Shown: positions 11,501 through 26,500 of the stretch, piece by piece | How the letters are laid out: every line of letters starts with the position of its first letter | Numbering within the stretch: the first letter of the stretch is position 1 | NCBI RefSeq assembly: GCF_902459465.1 | Contig: NC_047071.1 | Coordinates: forward strand, 12,358,385 to 12,422,384 | From: Asterias rubens | Lineage: Eukaryota > Echinodermata > Asteroidea > Forcipulatida > Asteriidae | Length of the DNA stretch: 64,000 nucleotides | Direction: 5' to 3' | Notes under the pieces: generated by a model | Database searches by the model: none | Seen by the model: the letters and a program-made list of their open reading frames with translations, nothing else | What the model was told of the DNA's origin: nothing | Program-made: the position numbers and the translations under genes

Positions 11501-14500
11501 TTTAAAGCCACTGGACTTTGGTAATTGTCAAAGACCAGTCTTCTCACTTGCTGTATCTCAACATAATATGAAAATTTGAGCTGAATTGGTCGTATAAGTT
11601 GCGAGATAACAATGGGTGAAAAAACGCCCTTTTTGCACAAGTTGTGTGCTTTCAGATGCTTGATTTCGAGACTACAAAATCAAATTCAAATATTTAATCT
11701 CCATTTGGAAGCTTAATGCGTGTTCAATATCGAGTAAATTCAGGTGTTAAAGTCTAACCACTGTCTAAATAACATTACAACCACATCAGAGCATCAAACG
11801 CTTTCAAGTAAAACATAAAATAACACAAACGCTAGAAAAAAACACCGGACAGGGGCATAATTTACCATAATATGAGTGGAAATTCAACGTGCCCACGCGA
11901 TCCATAGCTTTTGTAAATTAAGGCAATTTAGATTGTCCACCGTTTCTATGGCAACATCAGCTGAATCACCGAACACAATATGATGCACACACAGTGTTGC
12001 CATGCACACAAACAACATCCAAAGCAACCAATATCTGAATAGAAATCGTTATTAAGTCAAGGTTGAAGTGCTGATTTCCTTTGGATATACGGCTCAGGAC
12101 TAAACCCCCCAAAACACACCAATTGGTTATAAACACGAAGGACTTTTTTGATAACATTTACAATGAAACAGAATTTATAAAGGGGATGAGGAAACCCCAT
12201 TTGGCCAATCACGCCAAAATGTCTGCGACTGTTGCAAAGGTTTGATAAGATAGCCGTTGTGGTGTAGACCAAACCATCTTCATAAAAAAACGGCATTAGC
12301 TTTCGTTGCAACAACTACGTCATCATCAGATGAAAGGGACAAGCTAAATATACACGTATACAAGAAAGCAATAAGTGAATGAATCAAACAACAAAATGCA
12401 TCTAAAGATTTAATGACAAAATAAATGTCAGTTTGGCAAAACGGACAGAGGTCAAATTTTATCGTTGGTTTTGTTTGGGTCGTGGGTTCGAATCCCACCC
12501 GAGTAATATGCCTGTGATATTTGTTCACACGACTCGGGGAAGTACTGAGTGTGTATCGGTGTATGGGTAAAAAAAATAACGGTCCCGGATTGAATACGTG
12601 GTGCGAAACATGAACTGGCTAACCGTATAGAGCAAGGAGGTCGGAGTTTTCAGTCAGACGCACATTGCATGTGTGGTACCCAAAGGAGAACCCATTTTGA
12701 CGACACTTTGTTTTTAAAGAAGTGCAAAACGAAATGTGTAGAAGCAGTTGGGCCTATATAAAGTAAAACAATACAATAAACAGTGCTTATATTGTACTGA
12801 AATATATGGCAATGTTAAAATGGGTTTAAGATATTCATCGCCACGCAGTAAATTCCCGCGTGCATTGAAACATGGCTAGTGGAGAGTCACCACGCTTCAC
12901 TGTTCCGCCATTAGCCTACGCGGGAACAGACATTCATTAACCCCCCCCCCCCCCCCCCCCGTAGCCATACCGATGAAAAACATCACAAAGACGATTCAAT
13001 TGTGATAAATTACGGTTCATGGACTACGTGCTGCACGACCGAATCGAATGCCACTTTTATGGCAATCTTTGAACCCATAATTCACGCCAGTGAATGCCAT
13101 ATTACAACAACAACAACCCACACATCTATCCTCGCCGCCATTTTGAATTTGAATAGAATGCGAGTGGTGCGTTTTTATTCTTTCCATAATTTTCGGGTAA
13201 GGTTCAATGAGCAAAACCCATTGAAAGAATTTAAAACTTACGTATCCTTTAGGGAATGTAGCCTATAGCTTCGTGATCATCGTATTTTTAGGTTATTTCA
13301 TGTCAGATTACTTTTGGCATTATGTGGGAAATTCCATTGTGATTATTCGTAAAACGATCAAATCAAACTAACATGTGACAAATTGTTTTTTAAAAGGTGG
13401 TCACGCTTTTGGGATGTCGGCGAAAATAATTAGAAATGTACAATATGAAAACTGATATTGTTTTACATTACAATATTTTACTTCGAAGTGAACTTTTTCT
13501 CAATATCCTTTTCGCTATGGAATAAAAACTTGCAGCTGTAGTCTTCTATAACATATTAGTGTTATTGCCATCAATATGGTGTCATTACTAAACGTACACC
13601 TTCCGGGGACTGGCCGAAATATTGGTTTCGAAATTATTCATTCTTGGAATTTTAATCATTCTGATTGTTTTCTGTCCTAAAGATGAAACATGTCTTCTGT
13701 TTAAAATATGATATGTTGCAATAAGTATGAACCCATTTTTTTTTTTAACACTCATAATCACATTTATCACGGTTATTTTTAGGGACAGACAAATATTTGC
13801 ATAATACGTGGCACATTATCTCCATGCCCCAAGATCCAATGAGAAAAATGAACCGAGATAGACCTACACCATTTGTACCGGACGAACTAACGTTTCATTT
13901 TGTGTATACTACAAAAACATAACTTCACTCTTAATACACGACCCGTGACACGTCACCATGGCGTCACATTGCCGTCTTCTGGGGCAGAAAAACTCTCATG
14001 TTGATGCGTGCCGTTTTGCCCGACGGAGGGTGACCGTTCTGATGGAACGACCAATGAGCCGAAGAGTAGCCTTGTCTCGAGGCTCTTTACGCAGGCAATC
14101 AAGCACACCGCTTTAAATTTCACATGTGGCGTGAATAACAAAATAGACACGCATGCAGTACAGTGTTACCGTGGGTCGAAGAATGGTTTTTCAACCTCGT
14201 ACCACTGAGCCGAAAACGATGCTTGAACCCACGGTATAGGCCCTACTGTATATCAAGTACTACATGCAGTACCGTACAGTTCGTTACCACCATGTGATTA
14301 ATGTTACCTGGGCCCAATTTCATGGCGCTGCTTAGAGGTCGATTTTGTGCTTACTGTGCGATTTCCATTTCATAGCGATGCTAACCGTAAGCACACGAAA
14401 AGGCATGCTTACCTTGTGCTAACTGCACGAAAATATACGACGTCACAAAATGCAAATCCACGGTGAACGAGCAATATGGTCGCCTTATTTTTCTGCTACA

Positions 14501-17500
14501 ACATGTGAAATACGCTTGCACCCCTAGCAAATTTGTCTGCTACAGTAAGCACAAAATGTGCTTGAAGCAGCGCTATGAAATTGAGCCCTGGTGAATTCAA
14601 AGCGTGGTGCTTGCAACTTGCCATGCCTCTAGCCGAAGAGTAGTCTTGGTGCAAGACGTTTCTCGTTTCCTTTTCACGCACACCGCGGCCAATTCACCGA
14701 CAGCGCGCGCACCGACTCACCTGACTTATAGTCCACTCACCGCCCCGGAGAAACAGTGAGTGAACTAAAGTCAGGTGAGTCGGCGCGCGCGCTGTCGGTG
14801 AATTGGCCGCGGTGTGCGTGAAAAGGAAACGAGAAACGTCTTGCACCAAGACTAGCCGAAGAGCAGACCCCCACACCGCGCGGTAAATTATTGAGGCAAG
14901 TGAGAAAGTCGGTCGTGCGAAACCGAACGAATCAGCAGCCGGAATTAAGGGCCTTCCATCGGTCACGATGACAGACAAACCCACGACGCTCCTCGGACAT
15001 TGATCTCTCATCTGATCACCGCCTACTCAAGTGAAAACAATTTAAGGGAAGATTGAAAGCGCACTATTTCTTCGCTCTCTGAACACGTTTTCTCATGGGA
15101 TCCAAGCATAAAGGTGGCACCTAGAAACATCTGCGAATTAAGTTGGGGGAGGAAATGGCAAAGTATTTAGAAACACAGTTGTCAGAAAAAGATACACAAT
15201 TTTTTGAATTTAAAAATTTCATACCTTTTCCCAAATATTTCATCGAAATTATCTTTCAGTTGATCCTTGTCCTATGTCCTGAGTAATGAAATTTTGATTT
15301 TAAAAAAATATTAAATTTTCCCTCTTTTTCAGTTGGATATGACCCGTTGGCTCAAAAGAACACTGCTCACCACATGATATTATTCGGCTGTTCTATGCCG
15401 GGTGGCATAGATGACGTATGGTAAGTGTTGTATTTGGCAATTAAATTTCTTCTTTTTGTCGCAAATTCGTATTCTGCGTCAAAGCCACTTGACACTATTG
15501 GTAATTGTCAAAGACCAGTCTTCTCACTCGGTGTATCTCAACATATGCATGAAATAACAAACCTGTGAAAATCTGAGCTCATTTAGTCGTCGAAGTTGCG
15601 AGATCTATAACAATGAAAGAAAAAAACACCCTTGTCACACGAAGGTGTGCTTTCAGAATATTATGCTTGATTTCGAGACCTCAAAATCTAATGCTGAGGT
15701 CTCAAAATCAAATTCGTCGAAAATTACTTCATTCTCGAAAACTACGTTACTTCAGAGGGAGCCGTTTCTCACAATGTTTTATACATAGAGCTATATTGAC
15801 TAGACTAGAGCGCTAACACCCCGTTATACACGCACTAAAGTTTTGAAGCCATGTGGGCGCATCCATGTTTATGTACAAACCAATACAAAAGCTTGAAATT
15901 TTGTACGGCAATTGTACGGCTATTTGCATGATCGTGCGTCTGTTCTTTTTTATGTGCCATCGAAGCAAAAAATGCAGTAAATGTGAACGCACAATCTGCT
16001 GATCAGCGCACAAACTGCGAGCGTCATTTGCGTCATGATTAAAAGGCGCGTTTCTAGATATCGACGAAAGTCTGGAGAGGTTATGTCCACGCAGGAAGAA
16101 TAATCTCCAATGTACAAACAATCTGAGAAGTGTTATCGCGGTTACACTTCTCAGATTCAAATGTCAAGGGGCACAACAACTGATACTTTATATTTAGAAC
16201 AACATTACTTCGAAGTGAACTGGTTCAAACATTTCTTTATATTATCGAAAGCTGATGTGTATAGGCTTCTAAACCAAAAGCTTTTACTGCCATTAATTTG
16301 ATTGAGTGATTACTGATTACCAAACGTTTAAAAAAGTTGAATACGACTGATTAATGTTGTAAATTAATACTCGAGCTTTCCTGTTAAAGCCATTGGATAC
16401 TTTCGGTAAACAGTATTGTCCAAGGCGCACACTTCGTGTATCACAACTTATATACAAAATAACAATTCTGTAAATATTTAGGCTCAGTCGGTCATCGGAG
16501 TCGGGAGAAATAACGGGAAAACCCACCCTTGTTTCCGCACGTTTCGCCGTGTCATATGACATGTTATTAAAATAAATCCGTAATTCTCGCTATCGAGAAT
16601 TGATAAAGTTGTTTTAATGTTTTCTCAAAAAATAAAGCATTTCATGGAATAATATTTCAAGAGAAGTCTTTCACCATTACCTTCTGTAAACCCTGTAAAT
16701 TATTTGTAAATCTGTGAACTTTTTATTTTTTTTTTACCGAAAGTGTCCAATGGCTAGAAATATTACAAACTGCTCTTTAACTGTTGCTCTTTTTTCTGTA
16801 AAATTGTACCAATAATACTTTACTTTTAAAGGGAAGGTACACCTTTGGAAATTGTCATAGAACAGTCTTCTCATTTTGAGTATCCCATCATAAGCATAAA
16901 ATAACAAGCCTGTGAAAATTTTGGGCTCAATCGGTCATCGTAGTTTTGAGAAAATGATGAAAGAAAAAACACACTTATTAGACGTATTTGTGTGCTTTCA
17001 GATAGGAATAAAACACTTCTAGCTAGAAGTCTTTTATTATTTTAGTGAGAAATAACCTCTTTATCAAAATACTTCAGAGGGAGTCATTTCCCACAACGTT
17101 TTATACTATCAACAGCTCTCCAATGCTTGTTACTAAGTCAGTTTTCAAGTAAATATTTGTACTGAGTAATTACCAAACGTGTAGAAACGTGAAGGGAAAG
17201 AATCTCAATGAATCCCAATACGCCACAGTATTCCCCAAAATCATGTCAAGACTCAACATGTATTGTCTCAATAAACGTGTACATTTATTGTGTCCACCGG
17301 AACAAGCCTGGGCAAAATCAGAACTGCTCTTGCATAAAGCTGACAATTTTCCATGCATTTATTATAGTCAACATTAAGAAAACGTAAAACAAGAATCACA
17401 GAATAATGTAAAAGCTCCTATAGGGATACTATATTAAATTCCAAGTGGCCTACTTACAGTTTAAATCCACAAAGTCGGGCAAATAAAAGTTACTGTTGAA

Positions 17501-20500
17501 GTTGAAAAACTCCAGATCGTGCATGAGGCAATTAGAACTGAAATGTTTGACACAAAATCAGACGGTCGCTCTCAAAATTGGCTCTATTTCTTCCTAATAA
17601 ATACGGCAGTTTTGTTCAACTAATCAGAGTATACTTATAAAGGCAGTGGACACTATTTGTAATTACTCAAAATATTTATTAGCATAAAACCTTACTTGGT
17701 AACGAGTAATGGGGAGAGGTTGGTAGTATAAAACATTGTGAGAAACAACTCCCTCTTAAGTGGAGTAGTTTTCGAGAAAGAAGTAATTTTCTGAGAATCT
17801 GATTTCGAGACCTCAGATTTAGAATTTGAGGTCTCGAAATCAAGCATCTGAACGCACACAACTTTGTGTGACAAGGGTGTTTTTCTTTCGTTAGTATCTC
17901 GCAGCTTCGACAACCGATTGAGCTCAAATTTGCACAGGTTTGTTATTTTATGCATATGTTGAGCGAGACCAACTGTGAAGGCTAGTTTTTGACAATGACC
18001 AATAGTGTCCACTGCCTTTTACATCAATAAAAAGAGCAAGATTAGCGTGTTTGGTTACTTTGGTGGTTGTTTCTTCGTCGGAAACCTTATACTCAAGTAA
18101 ACGAAATCAGGCAAACAAACGATGCAATAAGGGGTCTATATAAACCTCACATCCCCATAGGAAAACCAAAAGCCAGCCATTTTTAAAGCAATCGCACAAC
18201 ACCGGTATTACAGTATTGTCCAAAGGCTCACACTTCGTGTATCACAACTTACATATCAAAAAACAAACCTGTGAAAATAAAAGGCTCTATCGGTCATCGT
18301 TTCGCCGTGTCTTGACATGTGTTTAAAATATATCCGTTATTCTCGATATCGAAAATCGATAATTGTTTTAATGTTTTCTCAAAAAGTAAAACATTTCATG
18401 GAAATATATTTAAAGGGAAGTCTTTCTACTGTAAACTAAGTTACTTGTAAATCTGTGAACTTTAAATTTTTGTTCTGTGGAGAAAGTGTCCAATGGCTTA
18501 AAACCGTAAAATTTGAGACAGTTGAAGAATGAGGAAAACTGAGCTGCAATGAGTCCCTGATAGAATTGAACTAATTTCTATTGGTAACCAATTTCTCTGT
18601 GTTTGTTTTGACTGTGCAGGAACTGCGGCGAGATGGAAGGGGCTGGAGGCAACCCTCCATGTCTGATGGGTGAAAAGATCCTGTACGCTTGGGCCATGGA
18701 TGCTCCAGCACTTAAACTACCAAACGGTAAGTGAATCATGAAAAAACACTCCCCATCCCAAAGCTTAAAGATGCTATGTAAGATTTTTTGCCCCAAACAT
18801 TAAAAAATAGAATTTTTTGAGTGAATGGTATTTCAAAGAGTATCACCCGATCTAACGACACAAAATTAAACTTTTACTTTTTATGGTCAGGAACCATGAC
18901 AAAGATTTAAAAGGTTTCTTATATAAAAACACATAAGAATTGGTCACGTGATAAATTGTCGGGATCCCGACAAAAACTAATTTTGAGCACTTTATTTCAC
19001 TGCTACTAATAATTGGCGGACTTTTTCGAGCAATGGCTAAAATGAAAGCTTGTAACTTTCTCGACCCCCATCAAAATACCTATTGAATTTTAAATCAAAA
19101 TTTTGGGGTCAAATCGGCCAAAAATCTGACATAGCATCTTTAAAGGAATACGTTGCCTTGGATCGGTCGAGTTGGTCTTTGAAAAGCGTATGTAACCATT
19201 TTTATAGAATGCCTATGATTAGAAAGATGTTTTAAAAGTAGAATACAATGATCCACACACATTAGCCTCGAAATTGCGTGGTTTCCTATTACTTTGCGAA
19301 CTAACACGGTCTGCCACGTACGGGAGTCAAAAAGGGAAATTCCCCCCTAGCACGCAACGCATATTCCGCTACAATACGTTTCTCAGATTTTCTCAAATTT
19401 TTGGAAATATATTTTTTTTCCCCACTTTTTTTCTTCATAACCACATGACTTGGGGTGTCGGAACTAAGGGATGTTGATGCTGTGTGCAGTCACACAATGG
19501 ATACTGCTCTTTTGAAAGCGCTTAAAATCATGGTTTCACAATTCTATGAACTTTACCATCGGGCAAATTTCCAAGACAATTTCTTGAATTTGTTTTGACC
19601 ACCTTCATACTTCAGTGGTAACCCTGCCTAACCCTGGGTATACCAATTTGTCATACTTTCATATGAAACAATGCATCAAACTTAGAAAAGTGGTTCATGG
19701 TTTAAAAGATCTGTCGTATTAAAATTAAAAAGGAAGCAAAAGCCATTCTGGCTTAAATAAATGTGGAACTATTGAAACTATACACTTGCCAAGGGGCACA
19801 AGGGGGCTGCACCAATATGGGCAAGGGGCACTTCTGGGCAATTAAAGATGTAGTTTACTGTTTTTTGTTGTTTTTGTTTTGTTTTTTGAGAGGGAGTGTT
19901 GCACGTTCCCCCTTACGCCACTGATGCTAGACTTGGTGCCAGTGATCGTGGCTTTTAGTCTACCCGATAGGCAAACACATTATTGCCTGATATAGCGCCC
20001 TCTTTCTGATTAACTTTCGTCATTGGCCTAATTATGCGTTTCCCCCACTTCATATAATAACTCCTACATTTTGACATTTATATCTAGATGTTGGCTTTGA
20101 GGTTGGAGGCATCACCGGCATTGATTACCTTGTTCTACAGGTGCATTACAACAATGTAGACAAATTCAAAGGTAGGCTTTCTAAGGTTCCCCAGCAACAA
20201 ATACAATATAGATGTTAAATTTGCATCGGGGATAAAGAATATTAATTTTGGTTTTTACCCATACACCGATGTGTGTTAGCACTGTATACTCAGTACTTTC
20301 CCCGAGTCCTGTGAAAAAATATCACAGGCATGTTACTCGGGTGGGATTCGAACCCACGACCCTTGCAATTCTAGAGCAGTGTCTTACCAACTAGTGTTGG
20401 GTAAAAACCAAAATTAAAATACAATACAGAAAGGTTTGTGGTAACACCATGTATTGATAATCTCTAATGAGTGTGACTGTGAGTGGTTCTAAAAAAAAAC

Positions 20501-23500
20501 CGTTGATTTCAACTCAACAGTATGCTCTTCTAGAGAAAAAAAATCTTTGAAATTTCAAAGACAAACAAAGGTGAGTGTGACACTATAAGCCATAGCGGTA
20601 TAATAACTTTACCCATTATTGGTTGTTTTCTGTTTGTAGATGGTTCACGTGACTACTCGGGCATTGATATGCAAATGACATTCCAACAGTAAGTTCAAAT
20701 CCAATTTGCATAATTTTGAATAATGTAGAATGACACTAACAACAGAAGAAATAATGTTGTGTGACATGGGAGGGAGTTGGGTGGGTTTGGAGTTTGATGT
20801 GTATTGTGATCAAAGACTTGGAACCAAGTCTAGTGTGGCGTTAATATAACAGCATCGAGGTGGTATGTCCAAAAAATCTTTTTACTGAGTTTTTGTCAAG
20901 TATAAGCATTGGTAAGCCCATCATTTAAAAACAATTGGGACCAAAATGGCAAAAAAAAACCAAGGGTGAAATTTTATAAAATTTTGAACCAGTATTTTCA
21001 TCAATTTTTGATAACAAAATGAGGGAAACAACAACAATTTTGGGTATCCCAAGCAGGGGTTAGCCTAGCATTTTTGTAGCAAAAATGGGCAAAATGAGCC
21101 TTGCATTTTTCCCCCAAGAATATTTGAAGTTAAATATAAAGTCACACAGGAAAATGAGCCTTGAATTTTGTGAAAATGTTTCTAAAATCTGATGCAGGGT
21201 TTTGGAGAAGCGAACAAAAAAAGAAGGGAAATTAAAATGTTTGATAATTTACAAAATTTGTAATTCCATTTTAATTTTCAGGCAGGAACACAAAGCTGGG
21301 GTGTACTTCATGGTGACAAATGATGGCAACATTAAAGCACATGAAACAAGTAAGGCAATTATGACAGTATAAGTTCTGAATCAGACCATTCACAAAAACA
21401 GGGTTAGCCCTTAATGTTTTAGTGATTAGTCATAAGGACCAGGGCCCTTTCAAGAAGCCTGTCAGCACAAAAAACTTGCTAAGCGCAGAATCAGGTTTCA
21501 TGAAGGCCTACCAGTCCAATTTAAATTAAATTTGTGTTGCTAAGGCTGGTGCCTGACTCTATTTTTGCTTTGCAAAGAAATTTGTCAAGCAGTATTGTCT
21601 GCTTAAAGATGCTATGTGAGATTTTTAGCCCCAAACATTAAAAACTCTGACATAGCATCTTTAAAGGCAGTGGACACTATTGGTAATTGTCAAAGACTAG
21701 CCTTCACAGTTGGTGTATCTCAACATATGCATCAAATAACAAACCTGCAAAAATTTGAGCTCAAATGACACTGCAGTGCTCTGGTCTTGAAAGCAATTTA
21801 CAAATATAAATACATTGCTATTAATATTATTACTATCAAGAACACCAACACTTGCCAAAGTAATTTTACAGACAGAATTCAAACTGACTAACCCAAATTT
21901 GTTCTTTATTTCTCAAGCTAACCTGGAGGCAGCCTGTCTCTATGACGACGCTAGCGTACTCTACCCATTTGCTTACAGAGTGCACACACACAAACTTGGT
22001 AAGAGCAAACCGATTAATCTGAAATTAATAAGATTTTAATGTTCTTTTGCTTGATCACAAGTTACCACTTCAATTTTAATTCCTCAGACTATGGTTCGGG
22101 CAAGCTTTTGCATAGTTTCGCAAAAGGGTGGACACCCATACCAGTTCTGAATTCGTGTGTATGGCACAATTTTACCAATGTTGCTACACAAAAGCTTGCC
22201 CTGAACCATAGCACCTAGTTCTATAGTCTGAGGAATTAAAATGTAAGTGGTAAGTTGTGACTGAGCAAGTAATTGTAGAATACTTTATTAAATCTAACTC
22301 GCAAATGGCTTAATATTGAAACATACTAAATGACCCTTCTTATGGAGTAAGTGCCCAAAAGATAAGCTGGATAACTGCAGTTGAGAAAAAAAATAAAATA
22401 AAAGACTCCTTAAAGCCTGGTTCATACTTCCTGCGAATGCTTCGGGCGATGCGAATTTCATCGCGTCCCAAAGGGAAAAGGAGCGCGTACCAATTGTTGC
22501 GTCACCAAAATTCGCTTCGCCTTCGCATTCGCAGGAAGTATGAACCGGGCTTACAGACAGTGGACACTATTGGTAATTGTCAAAGACCAGTCTTCTCACT
22601 TTGTGTATCTCAAAATATGCATAAAATAACAAACCTGTGAAAATTTGAGCTCAATCGGTCGTCGTTGTTGCGAGATAACTGTGAAAGAAAGAACACCCTT
22701 GGCACACGAAGTTGTGTGCTTTCAGATGCTTGATTTGGAGACCTCAAATTCTAAATGTTAAGGTCTCGAAATCAAATTCGTGGAAAATAACTTCTTTCTC
22801 GAAAACTACGTCACTTCAGAGAGAGTCGTTTCTCAAAATGTTACAACCTCTCCCCATTACTCTTTACCAAGTGAGGTTTTATGCTAATAATTATTTTGAG
22901 TAATTACCAATAGTGTCAATACAAAGTGCAACTTTTACAGGCAGCTTTTACAGGCAACCAACTGCAGTGCATGACACCTGACCACTTTGGTAGCACCTGA
23001 GTCATTTTTCAAACAATGTCTTATAAACAATGTCTTATGATCCCCAAGAATAATATGTGAGCATTCAAATGTGAATGGATTCTCTTTGAACTTGGCTGGA
23101 ACTTGGCCCAATTTCATAGAGCTGCTAAGCACAAAAAACTTGCTTAGCATGAAATTTCTGCCTCGATAACAACAGGATTACCAAACAAATTTCCACTTGA
23201 TTTTCAGGAAGGGCAAACTACAGCTGAATACCAGTAACAAGCAAAATGCAACAAATAAAATTTGGTTGGTATCCCAGTTTTTATCAAGGAAAAAATTTCA
23301 TGCTAAGCAAATTTGTGTGCTTAGCAGCTCTATGAATTTGGGCCCTGTTTGCTTGTAAATTGCCTCATGTGACATAGCCCTAAGGCAAAACCAAATGATA
23401 TATCTTAACTAACTTTCATCACAGGTGAAGTGGTGTCTGGATATCGCATCCGAAATGATGAATGGGAAGAGATAGGCAAGAGGAGCCCACAACTACCACA

Positions 23501-26500
23501 GGTATGGAGAAGGTTGTCAATAGGGGAATTCGCACTTCTCTAAAAGCGTGTTTTGTTTGAACGTTCCAATGCAAGATCAAGAAGGCAAAATCCTACACTT
23601 TGATGCATCAGTCACAGTCCAAAAGATGTTTGGTAATAATTGTCAACGACCATTCTCACTCGGTGTATCCCAACATATATGCATAAAATAACAAGCCTGT
23701 GAAAATTTGGACTCAATTAGTCATTGAAGTTGACAGAAAAATGATGAAAGAAAAAAACACCTTTTTTGTACAAAATAGTGTACTTTCAGATGGGAATAAA
23801 AGGCTTCTAGCTTGAAGTATTTTATTACTTTAGTGAGAAATTACCTCTTCCTCAAAAACTATCAACAGCTCTCCGTTGCTCGTTACCAAGTAAGGTTTTA
23901 TGCTAACATATATTTTAAGTAATAACCAAACGTGTACAGTGCCTTAAAACTAAAAACTTATTATCAGATTTGGAGCGACTTCTGTGGGAACTATACAATG
24001 AAGCTGTTGGCTCCTGTTTTGAGTAGGGCTACTGGAAGACAATTGTAGCCAAAACATACCATCACACCTTGATTTGTTATGGTTATCTTACTTGCATACT
24101 TGTGTTCATGGTGAAACCGTTCTGTTTGCAAAGTAATCTTGTGTATGAAATACACATACTTTAAGGTACATGTACTTATTTTGAACTGCCACAATAGCGC
24201 TCCATACATTGTACATAGTGAGAGAAAAATTTCCTGACTGGAAACACCTTTTGAAATTTGGCTACGCTGGAAGTCTTGACCGTAGATCACATTCCAGTGA
24301 TGTAGAAAAATGCTCATTGCTGTTCAATCGTTTACGTGTGATGTGGTTGTGTTATCAGCATTGTCTTAGAATCTGCTTCTTTTAGTTGAATTCCTGGAGG
24401 TAGGAAAACAAAGATTGAAAATGTCATATGAAAAAGAAGAAAAAAAATGAAGAAAAAAAACCCACCCCAAAACCCCCAAACAAACAATAACCAGTTCTTG
24501 TTTTTTGTTTGTTTAAAGATGTTTTATCCCGTTTCTAACCCTGACTTCACCGTCGAGAAAGGCGACACATTGGTAAGAGTAGCTGTTGATTTCAATTAAT
24601 TATTAGCAATCAATTAGGCTTGAGTGCCTGACAATGATTCCTTTACCCCTTCAGAACATACATGTGTAGCGATCAGAAATGGCTGCAAGATTTAGTTCCT
24701 CTCAAGCAAGGACAAAGATCACGACCTGAATTAACATTAATGTTTCCTTATGCGTTTAAAGACATTGGACACTATTGGTAAGTGTCAAAAACCAGTAGTC
24801 TCACTTGGTTTATCCCAACGTACATGTATGCACAAAATGACAAACCTGTGAAAATTTGAGCTCAATCGGTTGTCAAACTTGCGAGATAATAATGAAAGAA
24901 AAATGACATTGTCACACAAAGTTGTGTGCTTTCAGATGCTTGAGGTCTCAAAATCAAACTCATGGAAATTTACTTCTTTCTCAAAAAACCTGTCACTTCA
25001 GACGGACCCGTTTCTCACAATGTTTTATACTATCAACAGCTCCCCATTACTCATTACCAAGTAAAATTTTATGCTACTAATTATTTATAATTACCAATAG
25101 TGTCCACTGCCTTTAATAGCCTATAGTATGTTTCTAACACAAGACCAAATACCTGTTTATGTTATTTTTTTTCCAAATAAATATACACCCTTTTTTAAAG
25201 TGATAAGCCGACTGGGAACATTTTTAAATAATTTTGAGTTGAACAAAGAAAAAATGACCAGAGCGGGATTTGAACCAATGACCTCTAGATTAAGTTGCAT
25301 GGGCCCTACCAACCGAACTATCTGGCCTCATGTTGGAGGTCTCCCTATTTTGTCAATATCTTTATTTAGGGGTGCTAGTCAGAAGCCATAAAACCGTTAA
25401 CTGCCTAGTGGTCAGGGATCACACCCAAGTTTACGATACATCCTTATATTAATTTTTTAGACACTTTTACAAGAAAGAAATGGGGAAAAAGAAGAAAAAA
25501 ACAAACCATTTCAGCAACAAAAATATGTCTGGGTGATATAAATTGAGCGGAAATTGGACCCCCTGTAGAAACAGTACTTCAGTTGTATTGCATGAACTAC
25601 ATATACTTCTGCATGTTTTTTGTTGTTGTAATTTCTATGTTGAATGATCTCCTTCAGGCCATGAGGTGTACGTTTGAGAGTGATCGAAACACAGATACAT
25701 TCATTGGGTGAGTAGACAGTCACAGTAAACAATGCAGTCATAGCCATGGCATTGCAGTTTTATTTTTCAATTTCGATTTGGACATAAATCTTCATTCATA
25801 AATACCTCAGACAGTTTTGCTCTTCCTATTGGTGGAGAGCGCATCACATGGGGGTGTTTTAACGGTTGATAATGACCAGATGGAGTTGTTTATAACCGGT
25901 TGTTTTCGGATATTACGCGCTAGTCTCGGTGAAAGACGTTTCTCGTTACGGGCGATGCTGGCGCTGTGGCTGCGCTGTGTGTGATAGGAAAACGAGAAAC
26001 GTCTTGCAACAAGACTTTCCAATTACTTTTTCTGTTTTTTTTTCCTATTCTTATACTCTTTAAATCCTCTTTTCGCTCAAAAATACCTTAAGCATATGAA
26101 AATACCAACTGTTGAAAGGCATTGAGTGTCAGTGAGTGACGGATATGAGCGACAGGGTTGAAGCTAGACCAATTTTAGGTGATGGGAAAACAAAAAATCA
26201 AATTTATTTAAAGTCCACCAAGGGCGAGCTGATCAATAAAATTATTCATGGCTAATCATGGGCCATTATTGCTGAAGTGGATCCAGGGGTGGATTTCACA
26301 AAGGTAGTCCTAACTTGGGACTAGTCCTAGGCAATGCTAAGAGATAGGACCAGTACTAAGTTTGGATGAGTTACTGGTCCTAACTTAGGACCAGTCCTAT
26401 CTCTTAGCATTGTCTAGGACTAGTCCTAAATTAGGACTACCTTTGTGAAATCCACCCCAGGTTTCCAAACTGGTCACCTTATGGCATAATGTTTGTGGCC

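Larger units (their letters stand above)
10537..15332 (+). other. PHM intron 2
   Basis: Contains MITEs of families A (10813-11171, 11451-11700) and E (14310-14588), a family F SINE (12462-12600), a poly-C run of 20 (12941-12960) and a long GC-rich hairpin (14641-14853). Stretches 11700-12460, 12600-14309 and 14864-15332 hold nothing I can name. Confidence 0.75.
15421..18619 (+). other. PHM intron 3
   Basis: Rich in family A (15480, 16826, 17639) and family B (16384, 18200) MITEs. Between them, 17183-17638 shows nothing recognisable. Confidence 0.75.
21999..23424 (+). other. PHM intron 8
   Basis: Holds a palindrome at ~22085-22215 (ACTATGGTTCGGGCAAGCTT and its inverse), a family D MITE (22414-22552), a family A MITE (22551-22917) and a family E element (23102-23346). 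Confidence 0.75.

Noticed and set aside
20330-20400. tRNA genes suggested by GGTTCGAATCC motifs (also 10260, 31530, 38060, 40290, 57390)
   Set aside because: The copies share long non-tRNA bodies and lack complete cloverleaf pairing, which marks SINE heads.
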